Positions 1-3,904 of a stretch of DNA of 6,422 nucleotides are shown in pieces; the stretch's first letter is position 1, and each line of letters begins with the position of its first letter. The notes under the pieces were generated by a model. It worked only from the letters and a program-made list of their open reading frames with translations. It was not told the DNA's origin and did no database searches. The stretch is taken from contig DRAO01000299.1 in assembly GCA_011041825.1 (NCBI GenBank), positions 1-6,422 on the forward strand. Reading direction: 5' to 3'. The position numbers and the translations under genes are program-made. Source of the DNA: Chloroflexota bacterium. Lineage in GTDB: Bacteria > Chloroflexota > Anaerolineae > SpSt-600.

Positions 1-164
1 TAGTTGAGCACCAAGGTGTCGGCGTCTTCGGCTTCCTTTAGCTCCTCAGTTACAATCACTTCTGCCCCTATCTCCCTGAGGACGGAAAGGAGCTTTGAAA
101 AGTAGTACCCGTCCTCAATAGTGAATTCCCTGTGAGACACATCCCACGCAATCCTGTAGGGCAT
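1..164 (-). CDS. Unidentified protein, N-terminal part only
   Basis: The reading frame opens with ATG at 164-162 and gives 54 codons before the window edge: MPYRIAWDVSHREFTIEDGY, then a segment rich in Leu, Ile and Glu (YYFSKLLSVLREIGAEVIVT and on) ending ...DADTLVLN. A strong Shine-Dalgarno, GGGAGGTGA on the minus strand (180-172), sits about 7 bases from the ATG, which makes the gene credible despite its short visible length. The last two bases of the window read TA in frame, so the protein either continues with Tyr or stops exactly at the edge. The pattern of beta strand, DVSH..FTI, a helix and a second strand (AEVIVT) suggests the first unit of a Rossmann-like or glutamine-amidotransferase-like alpha/beta fold, as in some proteins with a DUF4350-type start. 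This is only a resemblance and I do not assign a function. It lies downstream of smpB in the same orientation after 115 bases, with no convincing terminator between them. Confidence 0.6.
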   Translation of the reverse strand, partial: MPYRIAWDVSHREFTIEDGYYFSKLLSVLREIGAEVIVTEELKEAEDADTLVLN

Positions 165-279
165 AAAGGAGTCACCTCCCCATTCCTGTTTTTAATGTAA
201 ATGTGCAATAATCTTTCAATGCGGTAGCTCCCCGCCTAATCGTGGTCACATAAGGAAGAGGGATTCTGTCCCAAAAAGA
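165..279. other. Intergenic gap after smpB
   Basis: 115 bases separate smpB from the partial minus-strand gene. I see the Shine-Dalgarno of that gene (180-172) and an AT-rich stretch. TTGAAA followed by weak -10 candidates could be a poor promoter on the minus strand, but none has both a good hexamer and good spacing. No stable hairpin with a T-run is present, so read-through from smpB is possible. Confidence 0.5.
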
Positions 280-732
280 TTAATACATTTCCCGAAGGGC
301 ACGGCGGATTTTGCGTTCTGCCTCTCTTTCGGCTATTGCCCGCCGTTTATCGTAAAGCTTCTTGCCTTTAGCAAGGGCTATCTCCACCTTGGCCCACTTG
401 CCCTTTAAGTACATCCGCAAAGGCACAATGGTGTAACCCTTTTCCTGGACCCTTCCCATAAGGCGATTTATCTGATAGCGGTGCAGCAACAGCTTCCGAG
501 GGCGGCGGGGATCGTGGCCTTGGCGGCCAGCTTGCTTGTAAGGGGCGATATGGGTGTTCATAAGCCAGGCTTCACCGTCTTTGATGAGCACAAAACCATC
601 CCGTAGGTTAACCCGCCCAGCCCGCACCGATTTTATCTCCGAACCGGTTAACACTATTCCCGCTTCGTATTTGTCTTCTATGGAGTAATCATGATACGCT
701 TTTGGATTCGTAGCCACGACTTTTATGTCCAT
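280..732 (-). CDS. smpB: SsrA-binding protein SmpB
   Basis: SmpB binds tmRNA (SsrA), delivers it with EF-Tu to ribosomes stalled on messages lacking a stop codon, and so starts trans-translation in the cytoplasm. The product is 150 aa, normal for the family. Hallmarks seen: the start MDIKVVATNPKAYHDYSI, the core EAGIVLTGSEIKSVRAGR with NLRDGF (residues 23-47), RRPRKLLLHR (76-85), the block KGKKLYDKR (122-130), and a basic helical C-terminal tail (AEREAERKIRRALREMY) of the kind that enters the mRNA channel. I start at ATG 732, not at the in-frame TTG at 750: family members begin MDIKVVA, and the AAAGGCGGGG ahead of the ATG fits a ribosome binding site. It follows ctpA1 by 45 bases with no terminator and is probably co-transcribed with both ctpA genes. 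The tmRNA gene itself is not in the window. Confidence 0.97.
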   Translation of the reverse strand: MDIKVVATNPKAYHDYSIEDKYEAGIVLTGSEIKSVRAGRVNLRDGFVLIKDGEAWLMNTHIAPYKQAGRQGHDPRRPRKLLLHRYQINRLMGRVQEKGYTIVPLRMYLKGKWAKVEIALAKGKKLYDKRRAIAEREAERKIRRALREMY

Positions 733-777
733 ATCCCCGCCTTTATTCAATGGAATCTGCTTTTCGCTTCCCCATCG

Positions 778-2001
778 TTATCTGGTAAGGTATTCTATGG
801 CCTTCTCCAACTGTGGGTCTCGGCCTGCCTCGATGTCTTCCTCGGTCATCTTCACCACAATGTCCGGCTCCAAGCCCTCCTGGTGGATGGCTCTTCCGTT
901 CGGGGTGAACCACCGGGCCACGGTAACCCGGAGTTCAGAGCCATCGCTGAGGGTGAAGGGCTGCTGAACCGAGCCTTTGCCGAAGGTCTTTTCGCCGATG
1001 AGTACACCTCTGCCGGCATCCTGGATAGCCCCGGCCACAATCTCCGAGGCGCTAGCACTCTTCCCGTTCACCAGTATCACCAGAGGCAGAGAGGGGTCTG
1101 TGGCCAAGCCGCCAGGTTCAGCTTCGTATATCCGCTCAGTGCCATCTTTAAACCTCTCGATGACCACAGGGCCTTCGCCCACGAATTGGCTGGCTACCTC
1201 TATGGCTGCTGAGAGCAATCCACCAGGGTTATTCCTGAGGTCGAGGATTATACCTCTGGGATGCTGGGCTAAAAGCTCCTTGAGGGCTTTTCTCAGCTTT
1301 TGGGGGGCGAGGCCACTGAAATCCCTGAGCTTGATATAGGCGATGTCGCCCTCCAGCATCTTGTATTTCACCACCGGGAGTTCGATACGCTGGCGGATTA
1401 TGGTTACCTCGAAAGGCTCCTTAAGGCCCTGGCGCAGGATGGTCAGTTTCACCGGGGTGCCCCTTGGTCCTCGGATGAGAGACACGGCCTCCAGGATGGT
1501 CATATTTTCGATGGGGGTATCATCCACTTTCAGGATGATATCGCCGCTCTTGAGGCCCGCTTTCTCGGCGGGTTGCCCCTCCATCACTTCCACGATAACA
1601 AGTTTGCCATCTCGCATATCAACCACAGCCCCGATGCCTTCAAAGCTGCCGGATATATTCTCCCTGGCGATGGCAGCTTGTTTTGGGTCAAGGAACGAAG
1701 TATGGGGGTCATCCAATGTGTTCAAGACGCCCCTGATGGCAGCGTAGACCATCTCCTGAAAAGTGGGCAGTTCACCATAGTACTCTTTCTCCAATATATG
1801 CCAGGCTTCCCAGAAGATGGAGAACCTCTCCTTCTCCCCAGGGCTCGGAGTGCCCTGGAGGGGCGCCTGGACTGCGATTACGCTGGAAGGGGCATTAAGC
1901 ATCCCAACTCCGTATCCAGCCAGGAAAGATGCCCCTACCACGAGGATGGAGATAGTTATGGCAATGCTTACCCGCAAGAGCCATTTGATTACATCTGTCA
2001 T
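778..2001 (-). CDS. ctpA: S41 carboxy-terminal processing protease (CtpA/Prc family), copy 1
   Basis: A membrane-anchored serine protease that cuts proteins near hydrophobic C-termini outside the cytoplasm. The product is 407 aa. Residues 7-36 form one hydrophobic segment (signal anchor or uncleaved signal peptide). A helical region with FWEAWHILEKEYYG (63-76) and LDDPHTSFLDP (96-106) follows. The PDZ domain covers about 115-205, with GIGAVV and the Gly-rich RGPRGTPV. The S41 core is about 210-385: ILDLRNNPGGLL (252-263), VNGKSASASE with the predicted nucleophile Ser317, and GEKTFGKGSVQ with the predicted general base Lys342. The 25-residue Ser-Lys spacing equals that of E. coli Tsp (S430/K455). 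The C-terminal ARWFTPNGR...GLEPDI is typical. The ATG at 2001 has GGGAGGAG just upstream. It lies 37 bases after ctpA2, a tandem paralogue, and 45 bases before smpB. All active-site features are intact. The substrate cannot be read from sequence. Confidence 0.95.
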   Translation of the reverse strand: MTDVIKWLLRVSIAITISILVVGASFLAGYGVGMLNAPSSVIAVQAPLQGTPSPGEKERFSIFWEAWHILEKEYYGELPTFQEMVYAAIRGVLNTLDDPHTSFLDPKQAAIARENISGSFEGIGAVVDMRDGKLVIVEVMEGQPAEKAGLKSGDIILKVDDTPIENMTILEAVSLIRGPRGTPVKLTILRQGLKEPFEVTIIRQRIELPVVKYKMLEGDIAYIKLRDFSGLAPQKLRKALKELLAQHPRGIILDLRNNPGGLLSAAIEVASQFVGEGPVVIERFKDGTERIYEAEPGGLATDPSLPLVILVNGKSASASEIVAGAIQDAGRGVLIGEKTFGKGSVQQPFTLSDGSELRVTVARWFTPNGRAIHQEGLEPDIVVKMTEEDIEAGRDPQLEKAIEYLTR

Positions 2002-2038
2002 CTAACTCCTCCCTTGCTCCTTGATATCAAGCCAGTTG

Positions 2039-3172
2039 TTACTTGGCTAAGAGAGCTATCGCCTCTTCCATCCACACATCCACGCCCTCTTTAGGCTCCA
2101 CCTTGATATCTGGTTCGAGGCCGTTTCCCTCAATTTCCCGGTGGTTCGGTGTGAACCAGCGGGCAGCCGTCACGTGGAGCGAGGAGCCGTCGCTCAGGTC
2201 ATAGATGAACTGGACCGAGCCTTTGCCGTAGGTGCGTTCTCCTATGAGGGGGGCGTGTTTCAATTCCTGTAAAGCCCCTGCCAAGATTTCGGCAGCGCTG
2301 GCGGTGTTCTTATCTACAAGCACTACCAGAGGCCAGGTCACCCGTTCAGAAGAGGGTTTCACTTTGAAGGCCTTTTCGGAGCCATCCTTGTACCTTTCAT
2401 AGAACATAACTCCCTTCTCGATGAAGAACCCTCCCGCTTCCAATGCCGCTTCCACTATCCCTCCGGGGTTGCCCCGCAGGTCCAGGATGAGGGCCGAAAC
2501 CCCGGATGCCTTGAGCTCCCTCATAGCCTGCTTCATCTCCCTCGATGTGCGCTCGGTGAAAGTCGTTATCTTAACATAACCTATGCCAGGTTTTACCACC
2601 TTCCACTCCACCGATGGCGTCTCTATGCGCTCCCGTTTCACTTTGAAAGTGAGCTCCTCCCCACCCCGTCGAACCACCAAAGTCACATAAGAGCCGATGG
2701 GTCCTCGGACGAGGAGCAGGACCTCATTGATGGTCATCTCCGGCTTGATGGGGGTTCCGTTTACTTTTATCAGCTCATCACCTGCCTGGATGCCTGCTTT
2801 TTGAGCGGGATAGCCATCTAGAGGGGTGAGCACAAAGCGCCCATCTTTGGTCTTTTCCAACCAAGCTCCTATCCCTCCAAACTCCCCTTTGAGCTCATCC
2901 TTCTCTAAAGAGCGGGTTTGAGGTTCCAGGAAGGTAGTATAAGGGTCCCCCAGCTCGCTTACCACCCCTCTTATGGCGGCATGGGTCATCTGGCGATTAT
3001 CAGGTAGGGAGCCATAGAAGTGCTCCTTAAGGATGTCCCAGGCTTCCCAGAAGACCCGGAACTCTGGTACGCTTGACTTGGTAGTTTCCAGGTAATAATG
3101 GGTGCTAAACCCTGCTCCATACGAGGCCAGGAGCAGTATGAAAACCAGCATTAGCAGGATGTATTTGCGCAT
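2039..3172 (-). CDS. S41 carboxy-terminal processing protease (CtpA/Prc family), copy 2
   Basis: A second S41 protease of 377 aa, collinear with copy 1. Residues 4-21 are a hydrophobic signal anchor; FWEAWDILKEHFYG (41-54) and LGDPYTTFLEP (74-84) match the same positions in copy 1. The PDZ domain is about 95-183 (GIGAWL, KAGIQAGDELIKVNG, VRGPIGSYV). The protease core has LILDLRGNPGGIVEAAL (228-244), NTASAAE with predicted nucleophile Ser292, and GERTYGKGSVQ with predicted base Lys317, again 25 residues apart. The usual SASASE motif is here TASAAE, a mild deviation that keeps the nucleophile. I use ATG 3172 (MRKYILLM): GAGGT lies 6 bases upstream, and a longer frame from TTG 3214 would begin upstream of the predicted transcription start near 3199. 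It is the first gene of the leftward unit. The divergence from copy 1 points to an old duplication, so distinct substrates are plausible. Confidence 0.94.
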   Translation of the reverse strand: MRKYILLMLVFILLLASYGAGFSTHYYLETTKSSVPEFRVFWEAWDILKEHFYGSLPDNRQMTHAAIRGVVSELGDPYTTFLEPQTRSLEKDELKGEFGGIGAWLEKTKDGRFVLTPLDGYPAQKAGIQAGDELIKVNGTPIKPEMTINEVLLLVRGPIGSYVTLVVRRGGEELTFKVKRERIETPSVEWKVVKPGIGYVKITTFTERTSREMKQAMRELKASGVSALILDLRGNPGGIVEAALEAGGFFIEKGVMFYERYKDGSEKAFKVKPSSERVTWPLVVLVDKNTASAAEILAGALQELKHAPLIGERTYGKGSVQFIYDLSDGSSLHVTAARWFTPNHREIEGNGLEPDIKVEPKEGVDVWMEEAIALLAK

Positions 3173-3205
3173 AGTTCGACCTCGTCCTTTCTCTTGCCTA
3201 AGCCA

Positions 3206-3234
3206 ATTGTACAATCAAAATGAGCACCCGTCAA
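3206..3234 (-). promoter_or_regulatory. Sigma70-type promoter for ctpA2-ctpA1-smpB
   Basis: On the minus strand TTGACG (3234-3229) and TACAAT (3211-3206) are 17 bases apart, each one base from the consensus hexamer with ideal spacing. Transcription should begin near 3199, leaving a leader of about 27 bases to the ctpA2 ATG. The promoter lies between the gene and the palindrome cluster that starts near 3259, so the cluster is upstream and not in the leftward transcript. Confidence 0.75.
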
Positions 3235-3258
3235 ATCTCCCTGGGACGAGAAGTCAAA

Positions 3259-3307
3259 GGGCTGAAAGCCCCGGCCTGAGCAGTGGAAGCCCGCTGTAAG
3301 CGGGCTA
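3259..3307. repeat. 49-bp direct repeat, copy 1
   Basis: Bases 3259-3307 are identical to 3321-3369, with a period of 62 bases. Each copy runs from GGGCTGAAAGCCCC through CTGAGCAGTGG to the palindrome AGCCCGCT-GTA-AGCGGGCT (3288-3306 here). In this copy the GGGCT/AGCCC hairpin at the left end has only a 5-bp stem, because the flank differs from copy 2. Confidence 0.9.
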
Positions 3308-3316
3308 GCCGGTCAA

Positions 3317-3426
3317 GCCGGGGCTGAAAGCCCCGGCCTGAGCAGTGGAAGCCCGCTGTAAGCGGGCTAACCAGGGCGCTTCCAGCGCCCTTTCTCTGCT
3401 CAGCCGGGAGCTTTGAGCTCCCGGCT
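3317..3426. repeat. Cluster of perfect GC-rich palindromes able to form a branched structure
   Basis: Four perfect hairpins stand almost back to back: 3317-3337 (9-bp stem, loop GAA), 3350-3368 (8 bp, GTA), 3373-3391 (AGGGCGCT, loop TCC, AGCGCCCT) and 3402-3426 (AGCCGGGAGCT, loop TTG, AGCTCCCGGCT; 11 bp). All have three-base loops closed by GCT...AGC. In addition CTGAGCAG (3338-3345) pairs with CTGCTCAG (3396-3403), enclosing the second and third hairpins as a junction. No T-run follows on either strand, so these are not terminators, and no believable protein is encoded. It may be a REP-like DNA element, a structured RNA or a protein binding region. I cannot tell which. Confidence 0.7.
3321..3369. 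repeat. 49-bp direct repeat, copy 2
   Basis: A perfect second copy of 3259-3307. Here the preceding bases (GCCG, 3317-3320) extend the left hairpin to a 9-bp perfect stem: GCCGGGGCT (3317-3325), loop GAA, AGCCCCGGC (3329-3337). The right palindrome AGCCCGCT-GTA-AGCGGGCT is at 3350-3368. After 3369 the copies diverge (AGCC against AACC). Confidence 0.9.
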
Positions 3427-3461
3427 TTCCTCCCCCGGCATAAGGCCCTGGGTGCAAGATA

Positions 3462-3533
3462 CCGCCGAGCTTGTCTCGGCGGAGCATCAGCCCTCTCCAC
3501 CGCCCCAAACCTTGTGTTTGGGGCAGGCGGAGC
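3462..3533. repeat. Pair of hairpins with identical CTTGT loops
   Basis: CCGCCGAG-CTTGT-CTCGGCGG (3462-3482, 8-bp stem) and GCCCCAAAC-CTTGT-GTTTGGGGC (3502-3524, 9-bp stem) have unrelated stems but the same five-base loop. GGCGGAGC occurs at or just after each (3478-3485 and 3526-3533), a 48-base period. A small further stem GGAGC/GCTCC closes at 3529-3543. No coding potential is seen. Confidence 0.6.
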
Positions 3534-3573
3534 TTAAGGCTCCTATCCTGCTCCTGTTCCAAGCAAAAGTGCA

Positions 3574-3773
3574 TTCAGAGGGAGGGCGTTGAAAAAGTGC
3601 CACGCTGTTCTTGCTCAAATGGTTCCCTCCGACGAGGGCAGGTTAAAAAGCATTTTTTGAAGTGTTTTCTCGTGCGGGGGCGAAGCCCCCGCACGAGAAA
3701 ACACCCCTTTTTTCTATCCTTAGCCTGCGGAGTAGTTTCCAACCCCGGAGTTTTTCAACACCCTCTTCAGAGG
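3574..3773. mobile_element. MITE-like non-autonomous element with target-site duplication
   Basis: The element occupies 3582-3765 (184 bp). Its ends are inverted repeats: GAGGGCGTTGAAAAA (3582-3596) and the complement of 3751-3765, GAGGGTGTTGAAAAA, 14 of 15 matched. Directly outside both ends stands TTCAGAGG (3574-3581 and 3766-3773), an 8-bp target duplication, possibly 9 bp because a G follows each copy. There is no transposase or other gene inside. A perfect 20-bp hairpin lies near the centre. An 8-9 bp duplication is compatible with several IS families, so I do not name the parent. The right end is about 50 bases upstream of the ftsK -35 box. Confidence 0.75.
3662..3713 (+). terminator. 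Perfect 20-bp hairpin plus T6, possible intrinsic terminator
   Basis: Bases 3662-3681 pair without mismatch with 3685-3704 around a GAA loop; the apex is GGGGGCGAAGCCCCC. CCC then TTTTTT (3708-3713) follow, so on the plus strand it resembles a Rho-independent terminator. On the minus strand the stem is followed by TTCAAAAAA, with no T-run. The stem is longer than usual, the T-run is offset by three C, and no plus-strand gene lies upstream to be terminated, so a structural role in the surrounding MITE-like element is an equal alternative. Confidence 0.45.
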
Positions 3774-3825
3774 GCTTTGGCAAAGCAATGTCCGAACTCT
3801 TGTCCGAAGCTCAACTCCTTTTTCC

Positions 3826-3854
3826 TTGACGCCCCTTAGAGGGTAAGGTATAAT
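3826..3854 (+). promoter_or_regulatory. Sigma70-type promoter for ftsK
   Basis: TTGACG (3826-3831), a 17-base spacer and a perfect TATAAT (3849-3854). Transcription should start near 3861, giving a leader of about 44 bases to the ATG at 3905. It shares its -35 hexamer and spacing with the divergent ctpA2 promoter. Confidence 0.8.
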
Positions 3855-3882
3855 GGGTTTGAGTGCTGAGGGGTGTCTTCCC

Positions 3883-3894
3883 GGAGGTGAGGTG
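3883..3894 (+). promoter_or_regulatory. Doubled Shine-Dalgarno of ftsK
   Basis: GGAGGTGAGGTG contains two overlapping anti-16S matches, GGAGGTGA (3883-3890) and GAGGT (3889-3893). The first is 14 bases from the ATG at 3905, rather long; the second is 11 bases away. They decide for ATG 3905 over the in-frame GTG codons at 3863 (at the predicted transcription start) and 3887 (inside the site). Confidence 0.6.
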
Positions 3895-3904
3895 TAAAGG
3901 GCGT

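Noticed and set aside
180..279. Promoter or terminator between smpB and the left-edge gene
   Set aside because: TTGAAA lacks a -10 at proper spacing, and the best stem (GGGA/TCCC) is 4 bp without a following T-run.
2020..2031. 12-bp palindrome CTTGATATCAAG between ctpA2 and ctpA1
   Set aside because: One perfect 12-mer palindrome is expected by chance in a window this size, and it lies inside an operon with no sign of a promoter.
1300..2094. 264-aa plus-strand frame opposite ctpA1
   Set aside because: Antisense shadow of a well-conserved protease gene; no ribosome binding site or domain.
3317..3426. tRNA or other known cloverleaf RNA
   Set aside because: The branched fold superficially resembles a cloverleaf, but stems and loops do not have tRNA lengths, there is no T-loop GTTCNANNC and no anticodon loop of 7.
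3259..3540. CRISPR array
   Set aside because: Only two long repeats, spaced by 13 bases, themselves made of palindromes; no spacer series and no cas genes.
3231..3574. Minus-strand open frames of 89 aa across the palindrome cluster
   Set aside because: They simply translate the GC-rich direct repeats (the same peptide appears twice), have no ribosome binding site and overlap the ctpA2 promoter.
3774..3786. Small palindrome GCTTTGGCAAAGC right of the MITE
   Set aside because: Short stem with a minimal loop; no repeat partner or positional significance found.
3471..3839. Plus-strand open frame of 122 aa
   Set aside because: It runs through hairpins and the whole MITE, reaches the ftsK -35 box, is rich in Cys, Ser and Arg, and shows no recognisable domain.
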